DNA from: Streptococcus oralis
Lineage (GTDB): Bacteria > Bacillota > Bacilli > Lactobacillales > Streptococcaceae
DNA length: 64,000 nucleotides
Reading direction: 5' to 3'
Assembly: GCF_002386345.1 (NCBI RefSeq)
Contig: NZ_CP023507.1
Location: forward strand, 1,426,001-1,490,000
Shown: positions 8,701 through 17,282 of the stretch, in pieces
How positions within the stretch are numbered: position 1 is the stretch's first letter
Layout: each line of letters begins with the position of its first letter
The notes under the pieces: model-generated
Database searches by the model: none
Seen by the model: only the letters and a program-made list of their open reading frames with translations
Told to the model about the DNA's origin: nothing
Translations under genes and position numbers: made by a program

Positions 8701-9242
8701 CCATATACAATTAAAACAAATAAAATTATTAGTACAAGAAGGGAAATAATAGGTTTCGTAGTCCAAGATAACCAACAAAAGTTATGAACCAATTCACTCC
8801 ATGAAGAAATATTAAAAAGATACAAAGATAATAGTATTGTTAAACTTAGGTATAGTGTAATATTGAGGGGGTTGATCTGTGATTCAGCATCAAGAGTTTT
8901 AAAAATGGATTTCCTTATTTTGTTAGGATTTATTTGATGAAGCAATTGATTGATTATTTTCCCTTCAATTGTATTAATTTCACGCTTATCAAGTCCATTT
9001 TTTTCACTACTTTTTATTTCATCATATTGCCCCAAAGAAATATGAATGAATTTTTTATCTGTACATTCCCTCTCAAAACTCTCAACGATACTACTTTTGC
9101 CAGCTCCGTAATTTCCTGTGATAGCTACATTTGTTACTTCAGAATTCTCATCAATCGCAAACTGAAGTGCTTTTAGTGTTACTGGCTTTATTTCAACATC
9201 TTTATTTGAAGTAAGTGCTCGAAATTTATATTCTCTTTCCAT
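5778..9242 (-). CDS. Large membrane P-loop NTPase, YobI/KAP-like, embedded in the type I R-M operon
   Basis: This 1154-aa protein has Walker A GNYGAGKS at residues 43-50 and a Walker B-like DVIVFEDIERF at about 237-247. Between them are two hydrophobic membrane segments (about 121-142 and 161-186). Insertion of a membrane hairpin inside the P-loop domain is the signature of the KAP/YobI class; the overall length and start match Bacillus YobI as I remember it. Residues 350-1100 are charged, helical and repeat-like, reminiscent of a sensor scaffold. The gene is AT-rich compared with hsdR. It overlaps hsdS by 8 nt, so it is translationally coupled to the specificity subunit. It has its own extended -10 promoter behind a terminator. 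Role is unknown: an abortive-infection guard of the R-M system is the inference, by analogy with prrC placed inside hsd loci. Confidence 0.8.
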   Translation of the reverse strand: MEREYKFRALTSNKDVEIKPVTLKALQFAIDENSEVTNVAITGNYGAGKSSIVESFERECTDKKFIHISLGQYDEIKSSEKNGLDKREINTIEGKIINQLLHQINPNKIRKSIFKTLDAESQINPLNITLYLSLTILLSLYLFNISSWSELVHNFCWLSWTTKPIISLLVLIILFVLIVYGIYFLLKLQKDFGFIKKLSLKAEKFETDIEIFSNESSRVSYFDRYLDDVLYLFKQSEADVIVFEDIERFNDSRIFEKLKELNIIINRNRKANHKRKLVFFYLVKDDLFESQERTKFFDFIIPIVPVVTASNSHIKLNEILKEMGEDEYFDEVFLLNVALYLDDMRLINNICNEYLTYKETLDFEINPHKLFSLIVYKNIFPKDFSLLQRNQGDLLKKLNVREELLFYTNEETNIDPQDDIVTFFINNDYIDKNYRNYLSYFYGDGLLEDDKKFIKNVNSYIVNSRTIELTNFNEIVKRIALDNYKLKYVLNYSFFEFLLNPTSGGAYDRQLKYIFNQEDILNFITEFYKTLDRVDKLKVVIFKEDIIETFLKKWLEYNSLSFITCINNKKEYKVNSSIILSLLSLVDLEETDYKNNTVEDALSIYLQEHQELFCQNEYRNIDLVKKNLRWLKIRLKGFLSAKDSYNREIIDFIYNNQLYGIQKETLEFFTRFYLGDTINDSEFKHKNFEMIHEHSELYPIRDYCLSYRAEFLDYVWMYIKLSENKMLDKPKYIEKLLNENIVFENKGMNLNFEPFKDSAAEKIIASIPKFYITYTEDKFNKLSNENRELLVKNLVQTKKAEVNTEIVLDYFSQNEEEDNLLVDFINQNGNFELDKRIYLKLDKELQEKFVYFVLEESNMNKNIRIRLVKEIGYPYYETFNEIDEDDNQMEHLIKYKLIDFNEDNLEFIRQKYPKHLASFIRMNKFDYLNTAKDIRDEEQIRELLENLYLSEKYRAEILVFLLDNNFNKYDFYNLINQNSYDSLDVTLQNKIQKIVKKYIRQFIALDENEISVPLYESILNSNDVLLEHKKELLKKLISDSESQIEVDKLTFLGDYLDLLELPDIMQILKEQIDDDIYTEWKVAFEKLNENEGNGGNGNQESKVSYSEFNEKLLDYLKKRKFISKKSRRENSVLRIFGLRSKQIDFKDSSGEINE

Positions 9243-9286
9243 TAATTTATCTCTCCCAATAATTACTATATGTTTAAACTAATACC

Positions 9287-9295
9287 ATTATATCA
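9287..9295 (-). promoter_or_regulatory. Extended -10 promoter of the NTPase-hsdS-HAD-nuclease-hsdM unit
   Basis: The minus strand reads TGATATAAT, 45 nt before the NTPase ATG. A near-palindrome around 9308-9325 (GTATATAAAGC / TTTTATAC) sits at the -35 position and may be a regulatory site. Confidence 0.6.
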
Positions 9296-9334
9296 ATTCT
9301 TACTGAGTATATAAAGCTTTTATACACAAAATAG

Positions 9335-9360
9335 CCCCTTAGAAATCAATTCCTAAGGGG
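9335..9360 (-). terminator. Terminator after the DUF6261-like gene
   Basis: Stem CCCCTTAG / CTAAGGGG, extended by A-T pairs in the loop, begins just past the stop of the DUF6261-like gene and is followed by CTATTTTGTG on the minus strand. It splits the island into two transcription units. Confidence 0.75.
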
Positions 9361-9366
9361 TTGTAT

Positions 9367-10128
9367 TTATCCTGCCACTTGTGTCACTTCTTCTACTTTC
9401 ACTTTCTTATCCTTCTTACCTGAACCACTCAATCGACGTTTACTATCTCGGATTGTGTTCAGGTCCTTGAGGAGTTTGGTCAGGTGTTCTTTTTCTGGAT
9501 AGGCTTCTGCACTAGCTACGGTATAGCGCATAAAGAGGTCGTAGATGCTGGTTAGTTCGGTACGGACTTGTCTGGTCTTACCTACTTCCTTGGCAGACTT
9601 ATGCGCACGCGCCTGACTTTCCACCTTATCATACTCCTCCTGCGCACTGATTACCGCCGTCAGCATAGGTGTCAGTCCTAGGCTGTTTACTGCCGTGTGA
9701 TAGGGGTCTTCGTTGAGCGTTTTGATTAAACTCTTGATTTCTGCCGTTTCCACATCATTGCTATGCTTGGTGATGTCCTTGTACTTGGCAAAGACTGGTT
9801 TCAAAGTCTCATGGGCTTCTTTGAGTTTGGTCTCCTTGATCTTAGCAAAGCCCCGATGAAGGGTAAAGAGGCCGACTAGGGCACTGTCACGATTGCGGTC
9901 GACTTCGGTCAGGTTTGTCGCCTCTTTCTTTTCCACGATAGCAAGTTGGGCTTGGAAGTCTGCTAGCTGGCTCTTGAAGGAATCGAGATGCTTGCCATAC
10001 ATAGGCTCGTCCTTATGTGCCTTGGCAAAAACTTCTAGTAGTTGACCCGTATCTACCATGAGACTTTCAAACTCGCGGTTGATAAAGTTGGTGTAGCTTA
10101 GCGGACGGATGGTAAATGTTTTTGGCAT
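9367..10128 (-). CDS. DUF6261-like helical protein
   Basis: A 253-aa all-helical soluble protein with a lysine-rich C-terminus (KKDKKVKVEEV). The opening RPLSYTNFINREFESLM resembles proteins annotated DUF6261 in streptococci; that assignment is from memory and tentative. No catalytic motif or membrane segment is visible. I chose ATG at 10128 (MPKTF), preceded by AAAGG at 8-12 nt; an upstream in-frame ATG at 10176 lies inside the previous gene. It follows the small membrane protein by 25 nt and is the last gene before a terminator, so the helicase, hsdR, small membrane protein and this gene read as one series. Function unknown; a coiled structural or adaptor role fits its composition. Confidence 0.75.
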   Translation of the reverse strand: MPKTFTIRPLSYTNFINREFESLMVDTGQLLEVFAKAHKDEPMYGKHLDSFKSQLADFQAQLAIVEKKEATNLTEVDRNRDSALVGLFTLHRGFAKIKETKLKEAHETLKPVFAKYKDITKHSNDVETAEIKSLIKTLNEDPYHTAVNSLGLTPMLTAVISAQEEYDKVESQARAHKSAKEVGKTRQVRTELTSIYDLFMRYTVASAEAYPEKEHLTKLLKDLNTIRDSKRRLSGSGKKDKKVKVEEVTQVAG

Positions 10129-10153
10129 GATGATAACCTTTCTATTTAACGAA

Positions 10154-10369
10154 TCATTTAGTTTTTTCTTTATCAAATAAAGACTGGATTAGTTCTGGAA
10201 GATAGACCTGTTTTTGGTCTGTTTTTACAATGCTTCCTTGTCTATCAGGTTGAATCAAAGGTCTATCCTTAGATACAAAGACTTGAAACAAAACACAGAA
10301 CAACAATATGAGCCCCCACAAAGGAAGTGTCGATAGCATACTCTCCTCATTTTCTTTATCTTTCTTCAT
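10154..10369 (-). CDS. Small single-pass membrane protein
   Basis: A 71-aa protein: a short charged N-terminus (MKKDKENEES), one hydrophobic segment LSTLPLWGLILLFCVLFQVF (about 11-30) and a polar tail of about 40 residues. ATG at 10369 is preceded by AAAGGAGAA at an ideal distance, supporting a real gene. The ATG upstream in the same frame lacks a site. It lies 25 nt before the DUF6261-like gene. No family is recognised. With another membrane-segment gene (the NTPase) nearby, it may be a membrane partner in the island, but this is speculation. Confidence 0.6.
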   Translation of the reverse strand: MKKDKENEESMLSTLPLWGLILLFCVLFQVFVSKDRPLIQPDRQGSIVKTDQKQVYLPELIQSLFDKEKTK

Positions 10370-10777
10370 CAGATTTTCTCCTTTAAGTTGATAAGACAAT
10401 TCTAACAAATAGCAAAGAACTTAGAACACTCATCCGCTCAACTGTCTACTTTATCATCCCAACAGCACTTTTTTTGGCTATTTTTTACTTTTATAGAATA
10501 AATCAGTCATTTCAGAAATAGAAAATCCCTATCTGACTAGACATACACTCCGTCTGTCAGATAGAGACTCTTACTATTTTTAGATTTTAACTTTTCTAGC
10601 TTTAGAATACATCTAAACTTTAGGAAAGATGATTATTCGAAAGCTCGAAGACCCCAAAACCTTCTCAGATAGACTATCTGAAGCTTAGAATGCTAATAAA
10701 TTTATGTATTTCTTATTATTCTAAGTTTAGAATGCATGTAAACTTTAGGAAGTCTATGTCTTCGAAACTTAGAAGGA
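10370..10777. repeat. Gene-free stretch with direct repeats and hairpins
   Basis: No convincing gene lies in these 408 bases. They contain a 26-nt direct repeat at 10603-10628 and 10728-10753 (24 of 26 identical, sharing TAAACTTTAGGAA), a short palindrome at 10668-10682 (CAGATAG A CTATCTG) and a terminator-like hairpin at 10529-10564. The motif TTAGAAT recurs several times (around 10606, 10687, 10730), giving the region a degenerate repeat character. Confidence 0.6.
10529..10564 (-). terminator. Hairpin downstream of hsdR
   Basis: Stem CTATCTGAC / GTCAGATAG, extended inward by AGAC / GTCT across a one-base bulge. On the minus strand it is followed by GGATTTTCTATTT. It may end hsdR transcripts or only attenuate read-through to the small membrane protein. 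Confidence 0.5.
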
Positions 10778-13768
10778 CTATCTCCCCACTCTGAGTGGCT
10801 CAATGACTTCTTCGACAAGTTGCTTACAAGACTCCTTGATTTGTTTTTTATAGAGGAGGGGATTAAGGGCATCTGCCACTTCTATCTTATAATCTTGATA
10901 GCGCTGGCTCTTGGTCAGCTGGCTCTCTCCTAGTTGTTTCTTGACTCCCTTGCGGTAGTGCTCGACATAGTAACGGAGTTCATCCTCTCCGACATACCAA
11001 CGTTTGCTAAAGACTTGGATATGTTGCTGGATAACCGCCTCGATCATCTGATCCAAGATATTGGCAATGGACTGACCGCGATAGCTTTCTGGCTTGTCCT
11101 GTACTTCTTGCCAAAGCTCTGAGATGATCTGGGCAAGGTTTGGATTGGTCTTCTCAAGGCTCTCAATATAGCTATTCACTGCCTCTCTATCTTGAGCGCT
11201 TAGGTTCTTTTCTTGACTCTGGCCTTGCTCGATCAGGCTTTGGATTAAGGTTAGGATATAGGCATAGTTGATCTCATCCACTTGGATAGACTCTAGTTCA
11301 TAGTGAATATCAAGGGGCTCCCCATCCTCACTACCATCATCTCTTCGGCTTTTTAATTCAGCTAGGATGTTCTGATAGAAGCCAAGATAGGTTTCCAATT
11401 CTTCTGCGCTTAGTCCTGTCTGAGCGTAGATTTCTTCTTCATCATACTCTTTATAAACGCGGATAGATGCCAAGTATTTATCAAAGGATTGATAAGCCTT
11501 GGCGAGTTTTCTCAATTCAGGTGTAGAGATTTGCTCGATTTGGAGTCCTTGCTCAGGATCATCGGTGATGAGATTTTGGAAATCACTACAACTCCGTAAA
11601 AAGTTCCTCTTTTCCTCTTCCCAGCTAGGGGCTAGGACCTCGTTTTCTCCACCATTTGAGTAGAGCTTGAGGGCATTGTCCACCGCTTCCTTAAAGGCTA
11701 GAGGTTTTTGGAAGGTGATGATATGACCATAGGATTTACTAGAATCAAAGATACGGTTGGTACGACTAAATGCCTGAATTAAGTCCTGCGGTTGCATTGG
11801 TTTACGATCGATAAAGAGGGTCGATAGACAAGGGGCATCAAATCCTGTTAAGAGACGATTGACCACAATAACCAAGTCCAACTGCTCCTTGCGATAGAGA
11901 TACTTATCCTGTTTTCGAGCAAGGCGGTTATTGACATCTGTGTTAAAGCCACGAAGATCCGCCATTGTAAAGTGAGTATCAAACTCTTGGTTATAGTCCT
12001 CCATAACCTGCTTCATATGGTCTTGGTAACCGATAGACTCTTCCTCATTTTCAGACACTGAGTAAGTGATGGTAAACTTTGGAAAATCCGGTAAATGGCG
12101 TTTGACCCGCTCGGAGACTTTGACCCGTTCCTTGCCAGCCATGATACTCTTGAGCAGATTATAATAAGCCTGTGCTTGTGGGATAGACTTGACCGTCAAA
12201 ATAGCGTCATAGCTTTTTCCAACTCCTTTAGGGATATTGAGCTGTTGCTGGCTCTTATTAAGGATAGCATCCAGGACTTCTAGCATGTGTTCCTTGTCCT
12301 CATAAGCACTATCAGGAATCTCCTCCTCCAGCATATCAGAGATGATGGTATTTCGATAATCCACCTTAAAGCCGAGAACTGCTCCATCATGGATGGCTTC
12401 CTTAACTGTGTATTCATGCAGGCGTTCGCCATACTGTTGGTGGGTTGTTTGAGCCAAGTCTCCCACTTGTTTTCGTTTGTTTTCCTTGAAGATCGGAGTC
12501 CCTGTAAAGCCGTACCAGAGAGAGTTTCGGAAGTAGGCCTTGATCTCCTTTTGCATTTGTGGAGTGACAGCTCGGTGGCACTCATCCACGACAAAGGCCA
12601 CGCGCAGGTCCTTGATCTTCCCAGCATCCCGCTGGTACTTGCCTTCTTCAAACTTGCGCATCATGGTCGCAATTTTCTGAATGGTCGTGACTACCACGCG
12701 CTTGTCATTGCCACCTAGACGTTTGACTAGTTCGTGAGTATTATCCGTCTCATCGATATCAATGACATCGTTGGCAGCGTATGAGAGGAAGGATGAGGTC
12801 GTCTGCTGGTCCAGATCTCTACGATCGACGACAAAGATGGTCTTTTGGATGGCAGGGATCTGCAAGAGATTGCGGGCTACTTTGTAAGAGGTCAGGGTCT
12901 TCCCTGAACCTGTCGTGTGCCAGATATAGCCCGACTCTTGACGACGAGAAGCGTCCTGTACTGCCTCAATGGCATGGATCTGATAAGGACGCAGGAGGAT
13001 CAGGGCTTTCTTGCTATCATCAATGACTGAATACTGCATGACCATCTGATGGGCCCGCGGTATGGAGAGTACCTCATGGGCAAAGCTGGTCAGATCCGTC
13101 ACAGGCCGGTTGTCCTTATCCACCCACTTGGTCAGAAACTGTTTGTTTAGTTTATTTTCACGGGCTGCAGCGATATAGCGAGTGTCAACCTTATTGGTCA
13201 CGACAAACATCTGCAAGCTTGAGTAAATACCTCGGAACTTTCCTTCACGGTCGTATTTTTCTATCTGATAAAAAGCTTTCAAAAATCCAACTCCTGGACT
13301 CTTGAGCTCAATGTGAATCATAGGAAGTCCATTAATCAGAAGAGTCACATCCATTCGTCTGTCTTGATCTTGAGGGTACGCCTTGTCTCGCTCGACTTGG
13401 TTGACTACTTCATAGCTCGACTTACCAGCTGCGATATTGTCTCGCCAGATAACTGATAAACGAATGGTGCCTAAGCTGGCATCTTCTCTCTGAACCTCGA
13501 CTTTGGCAATGCCATTTTCTCCGACCAACCACTTGGCAGCATCATAGTAGCTGACAAAGTTGAGTTGATTTTGAATCTGGCGTTTTTCCTGCTCAGTCAA
13601 AGGATGATCTGCTAGCAGGGCAACGTTATTTTGGGCTAGTTTAGTAAAGAAATTGTCCCATAATTGTTCTTCTGTTTTTAGGTCTTCTCTATAAGTCCAT
13701 TGACTTTCCCCAGTTACCAGTTGGGTGATCAGTTGTTTTTCTATCTCCAGTTCTGGTTTTACTTGCAT
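10778..13768 (-). CDS. hsdR: Type I restriction-modification endonuclease subunit R
   Basis: HsdR translocates DNA with ATP and cuts it away from the recognition site when both strands are unmethylated. The 996-aa protein has an N-terminal nuclease domain with [19 protein letters not shown] (D-x(n)-E-x-K, about 140-155), helicase motif I TTGSGKT (about 287-293), motif II DECHRA (about 391-396), motif III TGTPIF and motif [12 protein letters not shown]. The C-terminal helical part binds the M/S core. Start: ATG at 13768, the second of two tandem ATGs, has the better distance to AAAGGAG. An internal extended -10 promoter lies just upstream, within 40 nt. It is separated from hsdS and hsdM by three other genes, an uncommon layout for type I systems. 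Confidence 0.97.
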   Translation of the reverse strand: MQVKPELEIEKQLITQLVTGESQWTYREDLKTEEQLWDNFFTKLAQNNVALLADHPLTEQEKRQIQNQLNFVSYYDAAKWLVGENGIAKVEVQREDASLGTIRLSVIWRDNIAAGKSSYEVVNQVERDKAYPQDQDRRMDVTLLINGLPMIHIELKSPGVGFLKAFYQIEKYDREGKFRGIYSSLQMFVVTNKVDTRYIAAARENKLNKQFLTKWVDKDNRPVTDLTSFAHEVLSIPRAHQMVMQYSVIDDSKKALILLRPYQIHAIEAVQDASRRQESGYIWHTTGSGKTLTSYKVARNLLQIPAIQKTIFVVDRRDLDQQTTSSFLSYAANDVIDIDETDNTHELVKRLGGNDKRVVVTTIQKIATMMRKFEEGKYQRDAGKIKDLRVAFVVDECHRAVTPQMQKEIKAYFRNSLWYGFTGTPIFKENKRKQVGDLAQTTHQQYGERLHEYTVKEAIHDGAVLGFKVDYRNTIISDMLEEEIPDSAYEDKEHMLEVLDAILNKSQQQLNIPKGVGKSYDAILTVKSIPQAQAYYNLLKSIMAGKERVKVSERVKRHLPDFPKFTITYSVSENEEESIGYQDHMKQVMEDYNQEFDTHFTMADLRGFNTDVNNRLARKQDKYLYRKEQLDLVIVVNRLLTGFDAPCLSTLFIDRKPMQPQDLIQAFSRTNRIFDSSKSYGHIITFQKPLAFKEAVDNALKLYSNGGENEVLAPSWEEEKRNFLRSCSDFQNLITDDPEQGLQIEQISTPELRKLAKAYQSFDKYLASIRVYKEYDEEEIYAQTGLSAEELETYLGFYQNILAELKSRRDDGSEDGEPLDIHYELESIQVDEINYAYILTLIQSLIEQGQSQEKNLSAQDREAVNSYIESLEKTNPNLAQIISELWQEVQDKPESYRGQSIANILDQMIEAVIQQHIQVFSKRWYVGEDELRYYVEHYRKGVKKQLGESQLTKSQRYQDYKIEVADALNPLLYKKQIKESCKQLVEEVIEPLRVGR

Positions 13769-13801
13769 CATTCTCTCCTTTATAATGCACAATTTTACTA
13801 T

Positions 13802-13810
13802 ATTATATCA
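13802..13810 (-). promoter_or_regulatory. Extended -10 promoter of hsdR
   Basis: The minus strand reads TGATATAAT, 34 nt before the hsdR start, in the 70-nt gap after the helicase gene. No good -35 is seen, as is usual for extended -10 promoters. Confidence 0.55.
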
Positions 13811-13838
13811 TGTTTCAGATGGATTTTCCCATACGCTC

Positions 13839-16472
13839 CTACTCCAACTGACTTTTAACCTTCTTCTTAGTCAAGATACGGTCATTTTTGTTAGAGAGAG
13901 CTTTGATACGAGCTTCGAGAAGAGTTTTCCGTCCGGTCTCTGTTCGTGTGTAGACGAGATGATAATGTCCGATAGTCGGCGTCAGAAAGTCGAGGAATTT
14001 CTGTGCTTCTTCCTTGCGCTTATCAAAAAGACTAGGCACGACATAGTAAGGTGACTGACCTTGTAGGACTTTCTCTGCCTTCAAGAGATAGCGCTGGTTA
14101 TCCACTGGAGCAAAGAACTCTCCCACAGTCTGAGCAAACAATTCTTTGTCCCTCATGCTTCCTCCCTTGAGATAGGCGAAAACCATATAGTTTTCTTTGT
14201 CCTCCTCTACCTGAACACGGGATTGATCATCCGTTAGATGCCCCGAATCTAGCAGAGCCTTTCGGATCTGCTCACCCAAAGACTGCAATCGTTTATAAGG
14301 ACTCTTATAGCGGAGGTAACGCCAAGATGCAAAGGCCAAAAAGAGGAGACAGGCTGCTGTAAGCCACCAAACACCGATCAGTCTCAGTCTAAATAGCAAA
14401 ACCAACAAATCCACTGCCAACAAGAGCAATGACATGCGAACCCATTTTAATGCATCAAGCAAGAGCATGACTGGAATTTTCTGTTTTTGAGTTGCGACTT
14501 CTGTAACTATCTCGAACTGATCCGCTACAACAAGAGCATCCTGCCATTTTTGTCTCAAGCCTGCTCGATCCTTGGAGAGACTCTTAACTCGCTCATTGTA
14601 CTCACTAATTTGCTTTTTCTTAAAAGGGGGCTTTGGAAAATCCAAACGATCCAAACCAGTCTCAATACTCTCCTGATTATAGGCCAATCCAAGAAAATGC
14701 TCCATCCGTCGCGACAAGGTTTGCAGATCCTGATTGCTCTCTGGTCTAGGCTCCTCACCAGGAAGAGTGATAAGTGCTTGCGCTTGAACGGCTACCAGAT
14801 GCCAGATGTTGCTGGTCTTTTCTGGATGTCCCGACCAGATACGAATGGCACGCCCTCGCATCTGGTTACTCAGCATAAAGCTCCCCACAAAGCTTCCGAG
14901 GATTAGGGAATTAACACAAGGAGCATCCCAACCCTCTCCAAGGAGAGATTTAGTTCCGACTAGGACTTGAATCCGGCCTCGTTGAAAAAGCTCCGTCACT
15001 GCCGCTACGATTCCCTTAGCTGAGCTCGGAAAACCAACCTGCACATAATCTTTTGGATCCAAGTGACCAATAGATGAGAAACTAAGAGGAACCTGAGGCA
15101 AGAGTTCCTTCAACTCTGCTGCCACATCGGTAGGCAAAATAACGACACTACCTGACAAGACAGCCAAAGACACAGTTATCTCTTGCTCCTGAGCTTTTCG
15201 ACGAATGCTTTCAAAATAAGGGAGAACCCCCAACTGAGAAATGGTTGCTTGATTATCTCCCAGATAGGTGGCAAAATCCTTGCGAATATAGTCAGCTAGT
15301 ACTAACTGTCTCAGTTCCTGACCTAGACTCTCATACTCTGTCAAGAAGATATCGGCAATGGCAGACAACTTCCCCAGAGATTGGGTTAAAAGCTGGTCAG
15401 AAGCCTTGGACTTAACTAGATAAACCTGACGTTTTTCCACCAACCCACGCGCCTTCAAGTCAGCCTCTAACTTTTTCTTATATCCATCTGGATCCTCATA
15501 CCAATCTGGTGTCAGATAGAGTATGCTCTGCAACAGCGTCTCCAACCAGTAGGAGGTCAATGCTGGAAGCTTCTGGGTTCCCAGTAAATTTTGCAAAGAG
15601 GAAGGAATCGTTAACCCCTGAGAATGCATATAAATCAACATAGCTGACAAGTACTTGGGATCTTCTAAGAGCAAATCAGATGATATATCCCCTTTGAGGA
15701 CCTTAGACCCTGCTACAAATGTTTGAAAATCAGGATCGACTATAAGGTGATGAATATAGTCCCACTTAGTCTCCTCAAACTGTTTGAGACGTTCCGACTC
15801 TTCAGCTGTTGGTGAACACATATAGACAAAATCCTGATGAGGGCAAAGAGTGTCTTCCTTGACTAGTTCAGGTACCGTGATTTCTTGATCGATCTCCCCA
15901 CACATACGGATATAGCGTTCCCAGAGTTCAGGCTCACTGTCATAAGGTGGTGTCGCTGTCAGGGAGATGAGTTTCAGCGGTCCATACTGCTTGCGAAAGA
16001 CTTCCAGACTTTTCCACCATTCATTGCGCAGGTGGTGGCACTCGTCCAAACAAAGAGTCGCAACTTTCTGAGCTCTTAGGCTTGCAAACAAATCAAACCC
16101 CACAAAATCCTCTGCTTCTCCATCTTCTTGTGATTGCAGTTGGTTCATGGCACTATGAAAAGCCTGATAGGTCACAATTGTTAATGCCTTCATCTCCTTT
16201 AAGTTTTGGGAAACGAGGTCTGAAAGCCTCTGACCATCCTCTAGAAAAGCAGTTTGGATCCTATCTACCCATTGTTCGCGAATGGTGACAGTCGGAACTA
16301 AGATGAGGGCTGGGTTGCCAAAACGAGCGATTAGCTCGATACCAATGGTTGTCTTTCCAGACCCTGGAGCGGCCACTAGATGAACATGACCGTCTGCTTG
16401 ATAGTCCTGAAAACAATCCAAGACCTGTTTTTGATATTGGCGCCAGCTTCCTTTAAAGTTTAAACCTAACAT
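13839..16472 (-). CDS. Superfamily-2 DEAD/DEAH helicase with two transmembrane segments
   Basis: An 877-aa protein. Motif I is AAPGSGKTT (about 34-42), motif Ia LVPTVTIREQW, motif II DECHH (about 142-146), motif III SLTATPPYD and motif VI QMRGRAIRI; this places it near RadD/XPB-type SF2 enzymes. After the helicase core comes a coiled stretch, then two hydrophobic segments at about 672-712 (MSLLLLAVDLLVLLFRL and WWLTAACLLFLAFASW). A soluble C-terminal domain of about 160 residues is unrecognised. A membrane-anchored helicase is unusual. ATG at 16472 (MLGLNF) has GAGGGG upstream; an ATG four codons earlier lacks one. It is the first gene of the island, 71 nt before hsdR, so a shared defence role is likely but not shown. 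Confidence 0.85.
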   Translation of the reverse strand: MLGLNFKGSWRQYQKQVLDCFQDYQADGHVHLVAAPGSGKTTIGIELIARFGNPALILVPTVTIREQWVDRIQTAFLEDGQRLSDLVSQNLKEMKALTIVTYQAFHSAMNQLQSQEDGEAEDFVGFDLFASLRAQKVATLCLDECHHLRNEWWKSLEVFRKQYGPLKLISLTATPPYDSEPELWERYIRMCGEIDQEITVPELVKEDTLCPHQDFVYMCSPTAEESERLKQFEETKWDYIHHLIVDPDFQTFVAGSKVLKGDISSDLLLEDPKYLSAMLIYMHSQGLTIPSSLQNLLGTQKLPALTSYWLETLLQSILYLTPDWYEDPDGYKKKLEADLKARGLVEKRQVYLVKSKASDQLLTQSLGKLSAIADIFLTEYESLGQELRQLVLADYIRKDFATYLGDNQATISQLGVLPYFESIRRKAQEQEITVSLAVLSGSVVILPTDVAAELKELLPQVPLSFSSIGHLDPKDYVQVGFPSSAKGIVAAVTELFQRGRIQVLVGTKSLLGEGWDAPCVNSLILGSFVGSFMLSNQMRGRAIRIWSGHPEKTSNIWHLVAVQAQALITLPGEEPRPESNQDLQTLSRRMEHFLGLAYNQESIETGLDRLDFPKPPFKKKQISEYNERVKSLSKDRAGLRQKWQDALVVADQFEIVTEVATQKQKIPVMLLLDALKWVRMSLLLLAVDLLVLLFRLRLIGVWWLTAACLLFLAFASWRYLRYKSPYKRLQSLGEQIRKALLDSGHLTDDQSRVQVEEDKENYMVFAYLKGGSMRDKELFAQTVGEFFAPVDNQRYLLKAEKVLQGQSPYYVVPSLFDKRKEEAQKFLDFLTPTIGHYHLVYTRTETGRKTLLEARIKALSNKNDRILTKKKVKSQLE

Positions 16473-16509
16473 GATACCCCTCATTCTATACCGTCATTTT
16501 CTTATTCTC

Positions 16510-16518
16510 ATTTTACCA
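16510..16518 (-). promoter_or_regulatory. Extended -10 promoter of the helicase gene
   Basis: The minus strand reads TGGTAAAAT, 38 nt before the helicase ATG; it is divergent from the promoter of the VTT gene, 50 nt away. Confidence 0.55.
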
Positions 16519-16567
16519 CACTTATTTCTCCAGTCAGATAATCCAGATAGTTTTTCTCCATAAAATA

Positions 16568-16576
16568 TGGTATAGT
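16568..16576 (+). promoter_or_regulatory. Extended -10 promoter of the VTT-family gene
   Basis: The plus strand reads TGGTATAGT, 29 nt before the ATG of the membrane protein gene at 16605. Confidence 0.6.
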
Positions 16577-16604
16577 AGAATCATACTATCTATGAGGAGT
16601 TTAC

Positions 16605-17222
16605 ATGTCACAGGATAAGCAAATGAAAGCTGTTTCTCCCCTTCTACAGCAAGTCATCAATATCTCATCTATCGTCGGGGGAGTCGGTACCTTGATTTTC
16701 TGTATTTGGGCCTATCAGGCAGGAGTGTTACAGTCAAAGGAAACCCTATCAGCCTTTATCCAGCAAGCTGGAGTCTGGGGGCCACCACTCTTTATCTTTT
16801 TACAGATTCTACAAACCGTTGTACCGATCATTCCGGGAGCTTTGACCTCAGTGGCTGGGGTCTTTATTTACGGCCACATCATCGGGACTATCTATAACTA
16901 TATCGGCATCGTGATTGGCTGTGCCATTATCTTTTACCTTGTGCGCCTCTACGGAGCTGCCTTTGTTCAGTCGGTCGTTAGCAAGCGCACCTATGACAAG
17001 TATATCGGTTGGCTAGATAAGGGCAATCGTTTCGAGCGGTTCTTTATCTTTATGATGATCTGGCCAGTTAGCCCGGCTGACTTTCTCTGTATGCTGGCTG
17101 CCCTCACCAAGATGACCTTCAAGCGCTATATGATTATCATCGTTTTGACCAAGCCCTTTACCCTAGTGGTTTATACTTATGGTTTGACTTATATTATTGA
17201 TTTCTTCTGGCAGATGTTTTGA
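16605..17222 (+). CDS. TVP38/TMEM64 (VTT-domain) family membrane protein
   Basis: A 205-aa polytopic inner-membrane protein of the DedA/VTT superfamily. Hydrophobic segments lie at about 18-38, 53-75 (reentrant VPIIPGALTSVAGVFIYG), 85-110 and 165-200. The VTT core shows F-x3-QxxxxxIP-G near 65-75 and the G-x2-IG-C turn after it. Members are lipid scramblase or transport-like proteins; the substrate in streptococci is not established. GAGGAG stands 6 nt before ATG. It is a single-gene unit with its own promoter and a strong terminator at 17456-17497. Family assignment is secure, function is not. Confidence 0.88.
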   Translation: MSQDKQMKAVSPLLQQVINISSIVGGVGTLIFCIWAYQAGVLQSKETLSAFIQQAGVWGPPLFIFLQILQTVVPIIPGALTSVAGVFIYGHIIGTIYNYIGIVIGCAIIFYLVRLYGAAFVQSVVSKRTYDKYIGWLDKGNRFERFFIFMMIWPVSPADFLCMLAALTKMTFKRYMIIIVLTKPFTLVVYTYGLTYIIDFFWQMF

Positions 17223-17282
17223 GGATAGAATATAGCCTGATACTAAATATACTTTGGTATGGAAATCATGCCTATTTGTCAA

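Noticed and set aside
12280..12718. Long open frames on both strands within hsdR
   Set aside because: They are out of frame with an intact hsdR that has all motifs; they have no ribosome sites or family resemblance.
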